DNA of 64,000 nucleotides from Megascapheus bottae (GCA_024803745.1 JANJXV010000130.1:362501-426500); one strand, 5' to 3'; shown: positions 32,880-43,335, counted from the first letter of the stretch. Numbers and translations are program-made. Notes: generated by a model not told the origin, from the letters alone.

Positions 32880-32882
<3 letters not shown>

Positions 32883-33814
32883 CCCTTGCACCAACAAGCA
32901 CTCATAATGTTCCCCTCTCTTGTTCCTCCCACCTCTGTACACATCAGCCTAACTTATAACTTCCATTTCAAGGCTGGACAACTTTCTTTGGTTCCCTAAA
33001 GCTACCCAGGTGGCAGGTAAGAAATATCCAAGAATTTGAGTTCCTAAAAGCTGTTCTCAGCCACCAGGACAGTTGGGGACTGGGTTTATCAATAGCCCAG
33101 GAAGCAAAAAATCAATGGCAAAGTGACAATAAACAACTACACACACCTATCAAGCTGGCCAATCAGAGATACCTCTTCAAATGAGCTACAAATGATTGGC
33201 TTCAGGGAAGAACACGGGATATAAGCTGGACTAGTCAGACTTCTTTGTGGGTCTTCTAATTTGAATATAAGGAGTCGGGGTGGGGATTTCTTGCCAAACT
33301 GGTCAAATAGAAATTTGATGTAGCCAGTCATAGGGAGCCTGAATTAAGAGATATAGAAAGACTCCCTGCCAATCCCCCCAAAAACTGTTCCTTCATCCCT
33401 CTTTCCTATATCCAGGTACTTCCTTTATGTACCTCTTTTTGCTTAAGCCTGTTTCAGATAGACTTGGTCACTTATAACTCCTGCAACCCCAGCAGGTCTT
33501 TCCAAGGAAAATGTTAAGCTTCTTTAGGCCGAACCACAGTGTCCTGTGCCAACGTATCTTTGTCCCAATAGGATATATTTAGAATTAAAGGATGGAAATT
33601 TATTTTGGGTATGGCCTCCCAGATTTATGGAGGTTGAGAAGCCCCACAGCCAGCCACCTGCAAACTGGAGAATAAGACAAACCAGTGCCAAAATTCTGTC
33701 CATGTACAAAGAAAACAGCCCTTGTGTCCAAAAGCTGAATGTCCTCGACCAAGAAGAGAGAGAAAACAAAATCTCCATTTCTTCCTTTTGTTCCTCTCCA
33801 GGGTCCCTCTGTGG
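32880..33814. other. Unique sequence, no gene seen
   Basis: Several overlapping frames at 33524-33842 on both strands (71-98 codons) have no features. Confidence 0.4.
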
Positions 33815-34060
33815 ACTGAATAATGTTCACCCGCATGCATGAGAAAGGGTCTTCTTAAGTCAGTCCACTGATTTAAACTGGAATTGCCTCTGGAAAAACG
33901 TCCATAGACACATGTGGGAAGGATGCCATCTCATCTGACTTGGCGTGCCTATGGCCAGTAAAATTGATAATGAAGTTGATTGTCATATGTTGAAAAGACC
34001 ACAAAAACACAGTGATCCACTAGCCAAACCTGGAAGAGATTGAAGCATGATGTAGCTGAT
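33815..34060. mobile_element. Possible old mammal-wide repeat
   Basis: GACTGAATAATGTTCACC, CACTGATTTAAACTGGAATT, CCATAGACACATGTGG, CCTATGGCCAGTAAAATTGA and TTGATTGTCATATG resemble a common dispersed repeat whose 3' part reads GATTTAAATGTTAATCTC then CAAGTTGACACATAAAATT. Family not assigned. Confidence 0.3.
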
Positions 34061-36071
34061 GCCTAGAAGGAAGAGCTCGCTGTGTGGTAGATATTAGATT
34101 TGAGAATGGTGATGAGAAGAAATGAACCACGGGAAGATCCAGAATATTCCAGGAGAGAGCTTGGAGGAGCAGAAAGAAAGCATGGTGGCTAGACAAGGGA
34201 GAAAGGCGCAAGGGTCCACATCAACTGGCTACATTTAAGCTCTATAGGAATCGTTCTCCAGTTCTCAGGGTCTCCCCTATCCTGGACCTCAGTTTCCCCG
34301 TGCTTGTATCAAAAAAGTTAAACTAGACAAAGAATAAGCACAACGCTGGTTCTATGGTTTGCATTTTCTGAAATCATAGGATTCAAATCCAGTTTCCCCC
34401 ACTTAAGCCCTAAGAAAATACCCCCAGCATCATGTGTCACATTGCAAGCCCTGAGCGTGAGACGGTGAAAGACACAGCTTAAGCTAGGGGTTTTCAGTGT
34501 GTTCTCTCAGATATGCGGGTTTGTCTAAATGTAAACAAAGCAGTTTTTACAGGTAAGAGGCTAGATTTTTCTGACTCCAGGTTTTTCCAAGAATTTCAGA
34601 TACACAAGGATGCTTGTAAAAAACAACTTCCTACCTGTGTTTTGAAAAGTACTCCCCTTTAAAAATAAAATGACAGGAAGTGCTCACTGTGAAGGTGTCG
34701 GGAGAAACTAGTTAATTATCTCTCCCTTTCTCTGTCTCTCTTTCCCTCTCCTCCCACCCTCTCTGAGATAGGATCTTGCATCTTTACTATCATGACCAAA
34801 TACATTCTGCTTACAAAGCATGATGACAAAGAAGCAAAGCAGAACGTATTTGGTCCAAGAAGTAATAGAAGACAAAGATAAAAATCAACTGAAGACCTCT
34901 GCCCCTCTTTTTCTCTCACACACACACACACCTCAAATACTCCCCTCAGATAGACCCAAGCACAACAGATGTACAACTGCTAATGATGCTCACTAACACA
35001 AGCTTCTATTCAAAGGCTTTCAACCCAAGTATTGATGTGACACACCCCTGTTCACACATGTGTACATATTCTTATGTGTCTGAGTACATCTGTGAAAAGC
35101 AAGCAAATCTACTCAGGTGCTTACGTATACATCCAAACGCAAAACTTACATGTGCCTGCCCTAAGGAGCTCACATACTCACAAATGCACACATGATACAA
35201 ACAAACCTATAACTTAACAGCAAAGTTGTGATTTGCATGCATCTAGGCTTGCCCTTAAATCCTGAGATACACAGACATCTGAAGACATGAGACAGGCCCA
35301 CATACGTGAATACATATTCAACTAGGGATGTAGACATACAATACACACAATCTCACTACCTCCTGGTACACACAACACACAGACACAATCACTGTACCAG
35401 CATGCATGCGTGTGCACACACACACACAAGTTCATATTGCTTCCTGAATGACCTAAACAACAGAAATATAATTATTAAGAGGTTAGGCATGCATTTTGCT
35501 TCTGCTTTGTGGCTTTTTTTTCTGCTCTTAAATAGAAAAATCAATCATATCAAAGCGAGGGAAGTAGTAATAAAATAAGATGCAGGCTCCTTGAAACTAA
35601 AGGCCTGGTGTCCATGTCTGTGAAGAAAAGGAGGCTGAGGTCGGGTTCTACCGGGAACTAACTGGCTGGGGGATGGGAGGGTTTCATCAATTTCTGGCCA
35701 GAGGGAGTCATTCGGTCCCACACCTTCATATTAATTGCATCTCACATTTGTGATTCCTTTTAACTTTTGGGAGGAGTGGAGGGGTGGAAGACTCTCTTTC
35801 AAGTCTGCATTCCCTTTGGATTCTCCCATCTCACACAGGGGTGAGGGGTGCAGTTGAAGAGGTCTGTGGTAGTACGTGCCTATCTGCAGTCTAAGACCTG
35901 CCGTACTGGGCTCCCTTCATTCCTTCACCCCCAAAACAACCCACATACTCCAAGAAGACATTTTGATTGACTCAGAAAATGGGTTGCAATTTGACCCAAT
36001 GAGATGAGCAGCAACTAACTGCTTACAGGAAGTGGGCTTTCTTGCTCTATGGGTAGCTCTGCCATAGTGTG
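34061..36071. other. Unique sequence with CA-rich patches
   Basis: CT-rich run at 34718-34760, short CA runs at 34917-34932 and 35410-35428. Scattered CACA and CATA words across 35030-35430 are decayed dinucleotide repeat. No gene seen. Confidence 0.4.
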
Positions 36072-36234
36072 AAGCCAGTCTGGGCAGGAGTGAGACTCTT
36101 ACCTCAGATTAACCACCAAAAAAAAAAAAAGCCAAAAGTGGAGATGTGAATCGAGTGGTAGAGTGCCAGGCTTCAGAAAAAAAAAAAGTTCAAGGACAGC
36201 ACCCAGGCTCTCAATTCAAGCCTCAGGTCCAGCA
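36072..36234 (+). mobile_element. B1-Geo SINE, 5' truncated
   Basis: Starts inside the head at AAGCCAGTCTGGGCAGGAG. Linker GAGACTCTTACCTCAGATTA, an internal A14 run, then the Geo arm (GTGGTAGAGTGCCAG, CCTCAGGTCCAGCATG). Its 3' end leads into the CA array. Confidence 0.8.
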
Positions 36235-36245
36235 TGTATGCATGT

Positions 36246-36248
<3 letters not shown>

Positions 36249-36292
<44 letters not shown>
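36249..36292. repeat. (CA)n microsatellite between two SINEs
   Basis: Twenty-two CA units between the B1-Geo 3' end and the tail of the next IDL-Geo. Confidence 0.95.
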
Positions 36293-36293
<1 letters not shown>

Positions 36294-36303
36294 AGTGAAA
36301 CAT

Positions 36304-36497
36304 TTTTTTTTGCCAGCCCTGGGCTTGAGCTCAGGGCCTGAGCACTGTCCTTGGACTTTCTCAAGGCTAGAGCTCTACCACTTGAGCCTCAGCACCACTT
36401 CCGGCTTTTTTTCTATGTATGTGGTACCGAGGAATTGAACCCGGGTCTTCATGCATGCTAGGCAAGCACTTTAACCACTAGGCCAAACTCCCAGCCC
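36304..36497 (-). mobile_element. Young IDL-Geo SINE, antisense
   Basis: Complete dimer, nearly identical to the 27-kb copy: GCCAGCCCTGGGCTTGAGCT, CTTGGACTTTCTCAAGGCTA, GAATTGAACCCGGGTCTTCA, GGCCAAACTCCCAGCCC. Short target duplication AACATTTTT (about 36299 and 36498). Confidence 0.93.
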
Positions 36498-36509
36498 AAC
36501 ATTTTTAAT

Positions 36510-36984
36510 TCTCTATTTTTATACAAAATAAACTTTTAATTCAGTAGAAGCTATATTTTAAATTCTGAGTGTAGGTCTCTTTCCTTGATGATGAACATAC
36601 AGAGGGGTGTTGTCCCACATGTGAGTTCTTGGCCATGTTATCAGAGGGTAAAGAAACAATTCGATAAGCACTTTATCCTTAAACTATCACATCTAGTGCA
36701 TTACACACATTTCCCATGGATGATACTTGCAACCTCCCATGGGTTGGTGGAGACATCATTCCATCTTGAATCTCGGAGCGCTTGTAAAATCTCTCTTGCA
36801 GTTAAAGCAACCTGAATTGGGTTTTCAACTCCCTCCAGGCATCAGATATCGGATATGAAATTGGTATTAACTCTGAACTAGGTTGAAAGTTTCCTTTTGA
36901 AACTTTCAAAAGAGAAGGAGATGCAAACTTGAAAACCCAGGTTTTTTTTTCACTGCCTCACCCTTAAGCAATCCCAACCAGTTG
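36510..36984. other. Unique sequence, no gene seen
   Basis: A short near-palindrome, GAAAGTTTCCTTTTGAAAC then TTTCAAAAG, at about 36886-36911. No gene. Confidence 0.35.
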
Positions 36985-37065
36985 GCTAGTGTTCGTTGTC
37001 ATTTTACAGATGAGGAAACTGAGGCTCAGGAAGGTAGTTAGTAGAGGAAGCCACAACTTCTACCT
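36985..37065 (-). mobile_element. MIR fragment, antisense
   Basis: CATTTTACAGATGAGGAAAC and TGAGGCTCAGGAAGG, the classic antisense MIR core. Confidence 0.65.
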
Positions 37066-37602
37066 CATTTTAATTCTAAAAAGGCATGATTTTCTTTTTT
37101 ACCTTACTGTACCGGAGTCCATAAACAAACACCACACACCACAAGAAATGTGGAGTTCAGACAATAAGGAAGCAAACCAGAGGTGAAACCAAAGGCTCTC
37201 CTCTCTCACTGACTTCAACACACTGAACTCTCATGCTCCCTGAACCTTCTGGAGACTCCAGCCCATGCATGACCTCTTCCAGGCCAACTCCTTAACCTGA
37301 AGACCGCTCTTGAGGAATTGTGTGCTTCGTTTTGATGGGGGTACCCTCACTTGGTTCCTGGGGACATGGATGATAAGGAGATACAAATGCACCGATTTCA
37401 AATTCCAGCCCTCCCTCCTCCCCAGATCTCTCACCTTGCTTCACAGATGTTTACAAGATGCTGGACTAGTACAGAGTGGCAAGGGGTGGGGTGTGCCTCA
37501 CCAGCAGCTGCTCACATAGGACATTTTTTTATTCCATAGAGAAATGCATTTAGGGGTATATGAAGGGCCCTTCAAGTAATCTACATATACTAAGGGGTAT
37601 GA
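37066..37602. other. Unique sequence, no gene seen
   Basis: Frames at 37231-37539 (62-69 codons) are featureless. Confidence 0.35.
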
Positions 37603-37651
37603 GTGTGCGTGCATGCGTGTGTGTGCGTGCATGCGTGTGTGTGTATACACG
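37603..37651. repeat. TG/CG alternating tract, Z-DNA-prone
   Basis: Forty-nine bases of unbroken purine-pyrimidine alternation containing two copies of GTGTGCGTGCATGCGTGTGT. Confidence 0.95.
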
Positions 37652-37715
37652 AGTGTGTCATGGGGGTGGAAACTAATAGCAATAGCACATCTGGAGCCCT
37701 CAAAATGGTATTCTT

Positions 37716-38139
37716 GTTCTTAGTTATTTATTTGCCTCACAGTTGCTAGCTAGGTACTCAACTGCTGGGGTCATGCGTGCCTCCAGCTCATTCATGTGCT
37801 GGTTACTGGTCAACATAGGGTCCTACATTAAGTCAGGGGCCTGCCCAAGTTGTGATACTCCACTGTGCACTTGCCTAGGGTCCCTGGCGATGAGAGGAAG
37901 TATCATACCCAGCTACAGTGCTGAATAAGTGAGTGAATGAATGAATGAATCTCTACTGATGCTCAATGAAGGAAAACTGATGGTTTTAAAGCAAACCTAA
38001 ATGGCTCAAATGGGGGTGCCAAATGTGTGCCACTGACTGAGATACTCAGGAACTCTTTCCAATCTGGCTGGCCTTTTATAGCAATTTCCTGATCTCCGCC
38101 TCTTAAGTAGCTAAATTTACAGGCATGAGCCATGCCCAT
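37716..38139 (-). mobile_element. B1-dID-like composite SINE with near-perfect TSD
   Basis: Antisense ID unit at 37735-37795 (GTTGCTAGCTAGGTACTC, CGTGCCTCCAGCTC). B1-like unit at 37820-37914. An intervening segment at 37915-38037 includes a (GAAT)n run. A second B1-like unit lies at 38038-38139 (AATCTGGCTGGCCTTTTATA, TTAAGTAGCTAAATTTACAG). The whole is bracketed by CTCAAAATGGTATTCTT at 37699-37715 and the same 17 bases with one mismatch at 38140-38156, probably the target duplication. Confidence 0.6.
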
Positions 38140-38156
38140 CTCAAAATGGTGTTCTT

Positions 38157-38639
38157 AGTGTGTGATTGAGCCTAAGAAGACATCCAGGAAATAGCAAGGC
38201 TGAGATAATGTGGGCAGATAAAGGGGTTCAAGCGAGGGTCCCAATTCCCCAAGGCCAGGTACACTTACCAAAATACGATTCCAATAAAGGAGGATATTTG
38301 ATTCCAACAAAAAAATTGCCTTTGCTGTTCAGTGAGGTAAAACTGATTCTTTTAAACTGAAGTGGCTAGACGTGGGCTGCATCGTCAGCCCTTTGCCTTT
38401 GCCTTTATTCATTCATCATTCACTTATTCAGAAACTTTTTTTTCCTGTACGTTAAATCTGTTCCTAGGAATAGAGACAAACTGCTAGCCCTGTAGCCATG
38501 TAATGATTTGGAATGTTTGCAATGGTTTCAAATTATTTCATTGGGATTTTTATAAGCCAGGGAAGCTGTGTTCCAATGTCTAAAAAAGTAGGCAACAAAA
38601 TCACATCGCATGAATTTTAAAAGTTATTCCACCACTCAT
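38157..38639. other. Unique sequence, no gene seen
   Basis: GAGGTAAAACTGATTCTTTTAAA at 38334 onward loosely repeats a similar word at about 37969. Otherwise featureless. Confidence 0.35.
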
Positions 38640-38780
38640 TCACAAAGAGCCTCCATTTCCACATCTGCTAAGCAAGCAAATGAAAATTCCCCAGGGTGGT
38701 AGTAAGGATTAAATAGTAAACAACAACCATTCAGTGTTAGCAGTGTGCTTAGTTATAATAAGTACTTAACTTTTAGTTAT
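38640..38780 (+). mobile_element. MIR element
   Basis: AGCCTCCATTTCCACATCTG, CAGGGTGGTAGTAAGGATTA, AATAGTAAACAAC and GTGTGCTTAGTTATAATAAG keep the sense MIR order. Confidence 0.6.
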
Positions 38781-39090
38781 TACTACCCACTAGAATATTC
38801 TACCTGAATACAAGTTGCTTCTCAGCACTTGGTCTAGAGTGACAAATGTTAGTCCTAACTCTCAAATACAAGCTCTTTATTTTCTAATGAGGAGCTTTGC
38901 TAAAAGAAAAAATAAAATGAAAAGAAATCCCATGGAAGGAAAAGTGACGGTTCTTCATTTAAATCTAGGAAAGCTTGATTAAGTCTCTTATAAGGCAGGA
39001 AAACAAAGGGCACATGAGGATGAATAAGAATAAACCCAAAATGGCACATATTTTCTCTAGATCTTCATAGATGGATATGAGAAACTGCTA
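38781..39090. other. Unique AT-rich sequence, no gene seen
   Basis: Nothing recognised. Confidence 0.35.
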
Positions 39091-39105
39091 AGGACTGAGG
39101 CATTT

Positions 39106-39295
39106 TTATTTATTTATTTTTTTATTGTAATTAGTAAAAGGGTCACATGATATTTGCCAGATAGAAGGTGCATTAATTCACATACATTGATACCCTTTCA
39201 CATGTCTTGGTACCCATTTCTCTCCCCCCCCACACCCCCTACCCGTCTTGGTTTTCCCCCCTTCCCTATCAAATTTCAAATATCCAAATACAAAT
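39106..39295 (-). mobile_element. Young L1-like 3' end, 5' truncated, with TSD
   Basis: An insertion of about 190 bases between two exact 15-bp copies of AGGACTGAGGCATTT (39091-39105 and 39296-39310). On the minus strand it ends in an A-rich ATAAATAAATAA-type tail (here TTATTTATTTATTTTTTTT). It contains a G-rich polypurine stretch typical of L1 3' untranslated regions (C-rich here at 39221-39262). The target TTT/A on the nicked strand fits L1 endonuclease. I take it as a lineage-specific L1 3' end. A truncated processed transcript is the alternative. Confidence 0.65.
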
Positions 39296-39310
39296 AGGAC
39301 TGAGGCATTT

Positions 39311-39590
39311 ACACATAGACTAGAGCTTGAGACCCTTAGGGGAGGAACCCTAAGGTGTAACTTCTCTGAACACTATAGACACTTATTGAAATACTATTTA
39401 AGGAAATGGAAACATGTTGTTGATATTGGTAGTGGTGGTACTGGTATTTGATTTTACTTTCATTTTTTTCTGGGGGGAGTAGAGAGGGATTGTAAAAAGG
39501 GAGAGAGAGAGAATGAGCAAATCCAACTATACTATTCAGTATACACTATGCGGAAAATGACCTATGAACTAGTGGGTGGGGATGGCAGGG
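39311..39590. other. Unique spacer
   Basis: A GGGGGGAGTAGAGAGGG patch near 39472. No gene. Confidence 0.3.
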
Positions 39591-39597
39591 GGAAACT

Positions 39598-39773
39598 GAG
39601 GAAAGGGGAGGAAAGGGAAGGGAAGGGAAGGGAAGGGAAGGGAAGAGAAGGGAAGGGAAGGGAAGGGAAAGGAAGGGAAAGGAAAGGAAAGGAAAGGAAA
39701 GGAAAGGAAAGGAAAGGAAAGGAAAGGAAAAGAAAGGAAAGGAAAGGAAAGGAAAGGAAAGGAAAGGAAAGGG
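39598..39773. repeat. (GGGAA)n to (GGAAA)n pure purine array
   Basis: 176 bases of uninterrupted purine. The first third is mainly GGGAA units and the rest GGAAA units, with few variants. The 82-94-codon frames on both strands here (Gly/Lys/Glu or Ser/Phe/Pro) are artefacts. It abuts the 5' end of an IDL-Geo. Confidence 0.97.
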
Positions 39774-39950
39774 CTGAGAATGTGGCCTGGTGGTAGAATG
39801 CTGGCCTAACATGCACGAAACCCTGGGTTTGATAACTCAGTACCACATCAACGGAAAAAGCCAGATGTTACTTTGTGGCTGCAGTGGTAACCTTGAGCAC
39901 AAAGAGTCTCAAGGCCCAGGTCCTGAGTTCAAACCCAAGGACAGTCCCAC
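39771..39950 (+). mobile_element. IDL-Geo SINE, older copy
   Basis: GGGCTGAGAATGTGGCCTGG, TGGGTTTGATAACTCAGTAC, then the Geo arm with GCCAGATGTTACTTTGTGGC and GGTCCTGAGTTCAAACCC. Several deletions and substitutions. The first GGG merges with the purine array. Confidence 0.85.
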
Positions 39951-40097
39951 AACTACTACTTGGCCACCGGGGTTAAGTTTTGAACACCACCTGACTCCAG
40001 AGTTTTGTGTTCCACCCTGGGCACCAATTCTTCGAATCTTAATTAAATGGTTGTAAATCTGTCAGGGAAGCAAATCACGTGGCCTTCGGCACAATGC

Positions 40098-40160
40098 CGA
40101 AACGACACCTGACACATAGTAGATGTCTAAGACACAATGAATGAGTGAATGAATGAAATA
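40098..40160 (+). mobile_element. L2/MIR 3' end fragment
   Basis: CCTGACACATAGTAGATGTC followed by ATGAATGAGTGAATGAATGA, the terminal words of L2. Confidence 0.45.
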
Positions 40161-40499
40161 CAGACTCCACGAGTACTTCTTCCTCCTCCTCTATGACCTC
40201 TAAGGAAGTAGTGAGGCTTGGATTCTCATGCCTTCTCTTTGAATCTGAATTTTCTTTTGTTCTTTGCATCCAATCTGTCCAAATGACATGCAAGCGTGGC
40301 TCCGTCCGTGAAGAATTCAGATCCTTAGATTTTAAAACAAACACTGTCTCCCCTAAATCACTGCAATGGATTTGCCTGGGAAAGTGTGTGTCAGAGGGGT
40401 CTTTGCCCCCTTTGTGACTGCTACGGCCATGAGAAAGCTTCACTGGTGATTACAGGATATTTGAGCCCTGGGATTATCTGGTGATTAGACTCCTTCTGG
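40161..40499. other. Unique sequence, no gene seen
   Basis: The 122-codon minus frame at 40075-40443 and 74-codon plus frame at 40193-40417 overlap and have no features. Confidence 0.35.
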
Positions 40500-40640
40500 T
40501 GGCAAAGCTGTCTCCTAACAAGATTAATTTGGGGGCAACAAGAGGGTAATTATTAATGTATCCGGAAGGCGGCTCCAAGCACTGTTTCCCCAATGAGAGC
40601 AGATCTTTGTTTATTTATAGCTTCCTCTCAGGAGGAACAT
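40500..40640. promoter_or_regulatory. Candidate conserved non-coding element
   Basis: Repeat-free stretch with homeodomain cores (AGATTAATTTG, GGGTAATTATTAATG) and a forkhead-type TGTTTATTTAT within about 110 bases. Function is inferred from motifs only. Confidence 0.25.
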
Positions 40641-40644
40641 GGTA

Positions 40645-40699
40645 CAGGGAGAGGGAGGGAGGGAGGGAGAGAGGAAGAGACAGAGAGAGAGAGAGAGAA
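40645..40699. repeat. (GGGA)n/(GA)n purine tract
   Basis: Four GGGA units followed by GA repeats. Confidence 0.9.
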
Positions 40700-41668
40700 C
40701 ACCAGACCAAGGTGCACTCACAGAACTTGGAGGATAATTGATTGCTTCAAGTTCAAGGACTTTTGCAGTAAGCAAGAGCCTTTCAGACTCCCAGCATCCT
40801 CTGCTCAGGCAGTAGGCCAATGACAAAAGATCCACCATGAGCCCCCTGCCCGTGTCCCCTCCACCACTGCCTCCTTATGGACTTCCCCACTCTGTCCCCC
40901 TATCTCTATCTCCCCCCTCTGCCTCCATCTCTTGGCTCTTGTCCTGTCTACCACACCATGGCTGGAAAGACTTTGGGAAAAAAAAAACAACAGACACACC
41001 ATGCATCTCCTCTCCAATGACCAGCTCCCATTGCAATCAGAACAAAGCCTGATCCCCAGGAAACCACAAAGCCCTACTGGGCATGGCCCCCAATATTTCC
41101 TCAACCTTATCTCCTCTCCCACTGCAACCCACTTCCCTCCTGCTCTGCCAGACCAGTCACCAGCAGCAACTAAACACAAAGAGCAACGCACACAGCACCC
41201 TTTTAAGCACGGCCATCCTTCGTTTGTCCTGCTTTGCTTTCCCTCTTAACACAGGCTGGCACGCCGAGTGGCTGCCTCTTCTGAGTGTTCTGTACAGGAC
41301 TTCACAAACTCTCAGTAAGCCAGTCCTGAGCCATTCCTTGTAGGAGGATTCCCTCCCTGCCCCTGGCTGCAGAATTTTGTTCAGCCAATCAATACATAAC
41401 CTTGTTTATTGTGTGTTGCTCTTTAAAGACCTTTTATCTAATACACTGTGATTCATGAACGTTGAACTGTGGTTGGCAGCCACATAACTCAGGGCTGAAC
41501 GAAGCTTATCTTGCATTTCAGCACTGTGTCAGGGAAACTTGAAACAGTAAGCTCATGGACAGAAAACACAGGGAAGGCGAGCATCACAGTCCGGTCACAT
41601 GTGTCTAAGGGTGGGCAAAGAAAAGGATGAAAGGCGAGTGTCCGTGACTCCCTCCTGGACTTTGAGAA
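40700..41668. other. Unique sequence, no gene seen
   Basis: Overlapping frames at 40805-41343 (71-128 codons) on both strands, proline/serine-rich on plus because of CT-rich sequence. None resembles a known protein. Confidence 0.4.
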
Positions 41669-41884
41669 GCTTAGGAGGCTGAGATCTGAGGTTCCACGTT
41701 CAAATCCAGCCTGGGCAGACAAATCCAAGAAAGTCTTTTCTCCAATTAAGCAATAAAAAGTTGCAATTAGGGGCACAGCTGAAGTAGTTGAGCACCAACC
41801 CTGAGCCTCCTCCATCCACCAAAAACCAGCAAACAAACCTTGGAGAGAATGTGTGACTGAGTTCAAGCTCTAATACTGGCATCA
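41669..41884 (+). mobile_element. Old B1-Geo SINE
   Basis: Begins inside the head at GCTTAGGAGGCTGAGATCTG. CAAATCCAGCCTGGGCAG, TCTTTTCTCCAATTAAGC, then a decayed Geo arm ending GACTGAGTTCAAGCTC and TACTGGCATCAAAG. The Geo arm has a CAGCAAACAAACC-containing insertion. Confidence 0.75.
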
Positions 41885-42302
41885 AAGAACAAGACAAGTA
41901 ACCAAAAAACCATATACTTTTTTAAAAAATACTATGCCTCGAGATATATGTTTTCATAATTTGTTTCCAAGAGACCATTTTTTTTGGTAAAATGATTGCA
42001 CACGGTGATCTTATCATTTGTTTGAAATCTACAAATAAAACTTTTTAACAACATAAAAACAAATGGACATTCAAGTGTGGAGTAGTAAAACTGGTAGAAC
42101 ATGGAGACTAACGCCTCCCTCTTGAACCTCAGCCCGGCCCAGCAGAACTACATGCATGTCTGTAAAAGGCTGCAGCAGTGCGTTGGGCATTGATCTGGGT
42201 GTTACCAATAACAAGGCAATTCCAAGACAGACATGTCCAATATAGAGTCTGCAAGCCGTGAAAATGGATCTGTATCTCTTATCATCAGTACATGATCTGA
42301 GT
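41885..42302. other. Unique AT-rich sequence, no gene seen
   Basis: AT-rich at 41900-42065, GC-balanced afterwards. No gene. Confidence 0.35.
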
Positions 42303-42400
42303 CCCCCACCAGAATATAAACTCTGAGGGATTATGTTTGCCACTATTTCTATTCACTGTTACATCTTCAACTGCTAGAACACAACTCTTAACCAATGTTG
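42303..42400 (+). mobile_element. L2 3' fragment
   Basis: CCACCAGAATATAAACTCTG, TTATGTTTGCCACTATTTCT, ATTCACTGTTACATCTTCAA and CTGCTAGAACACA follow the sense order of the L2 3' region. Confidence 0.5.
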
Positions 42401-42659
42401 GCTGCCTTAGGAAGCCTGAGGCTCTGTAGTCCAAACACAGACAACACCGAGAACATTTCCATAATTTGTAAATGTGCAGTGAGGCAGCAGGCATACACTG
42501 GGGAGGATCTTGAAGAATTGTCAGCCAGGTAAGTGGTGAATGTTGTAGGTGAGAAGCAAAAGCTCAGAGAAGGACATGGATGACCCAAGAAGACACACAG
42601 TTCAGTTGGAGCCGGAGAAACCTTCCTTTCCTAAGCCATGGCTCAGGCTTTCCTTCTGT

Positions 42660-42765
42660 TTTTGCTATCGGCCAGCACCTTAGAGATGGAATCTCCCTTA
42701 TTACTGGGACGTCTCAGGGCATCTGGCTTTGTGGTTCAGAACAAAGTGAGCGTTCAATAAATGCT
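42660..42765 (+). mobile_element. Possible L2/MIR 3' end
   Basis: GTGAGCGTTCAATAAATGCT is close to the L2/MIR terminal GCGCTCAATAAATG word. The upstream match is weak. Confidence 0.35.
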
Positions 42766-43195
42766 GACAGATCAGATTACAGGAAAGGAAAGGAGAATTC
42801 CCAGAAGATCAAAAGGCAGCCTGCACTTTCAGCTAAAGTCAATCACACCACCTGGAAGGACTGACTTAATTTTGAAGCGTTAACTCTCACTGGAGAAAAG
42901 TTCATGAGGAAGAAAGTAGGACTCTACCTACATGACTTCCAAGGAATGAAAAAGTAAACTCCAATTGGCTATAAAATGAACAAGAGAATGAGTGTGCGTG
43001 TGTGTGCGTGTGTATTTACTGACTTGGACAACAGAAAAGTCCAGAATTAGGATGGATTTCAAGTGTGGTTTGCTACAGAGAGCCAAAACAGAGTTGAGTT
43101 TACTGTTTTGCAGCTCTGTTTCTCTGCAGTTCTCTTATCCATGTCTGCACAGTGGTTTCCATCATTGTAGAGTCCCAGAGAAAAGCACTGTACAC
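42766..43195. other. Unique sequence, short TG repeat
   Basis: GTGTGCGTGTGTGTGCGTGTG at 42991-43011, about 20 alternating bases. No gene. Confidence 0.35.
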
Positions 43196-43335
43196 TCCAT
43201 GGTCCTCACCAAATATCCAAGATTCACTATGATTGGATGGGCTTATGTCACTCATCTACCCTTGAACCAATCACCTACACCAGAGAAGGGTTAGAAGCTG
43301 TTGATTGGCTGGGCTGAGTCATAGTCCATAAACAT
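43196..43335. mobile_element. Possible old repeat with several CCAAT boxes
   Basis: ATGATTGGATGGGCTTATGT, CCTTGAACCAATCACCTAC and GTTGATTGGCTGGGCTGAGT resemble a dispersed mammalian repeat with GATTGG/CCAATC words. A related copy lies at 48740-48870. Family not assigned. Confidence 0.35.

Noticed and set aside
37963..38360. Repeated AAACTGAT..TTTTAAA words as a target duplication
   Set aside because: Several mismatches, and one copy lies inside the composite SINE block, so coincidence is likelier.
39546..39846. Lys/Glu/Gly-rich and Ser/Phe/Pro-rich frames
   Set aside because: Purine-array translations.
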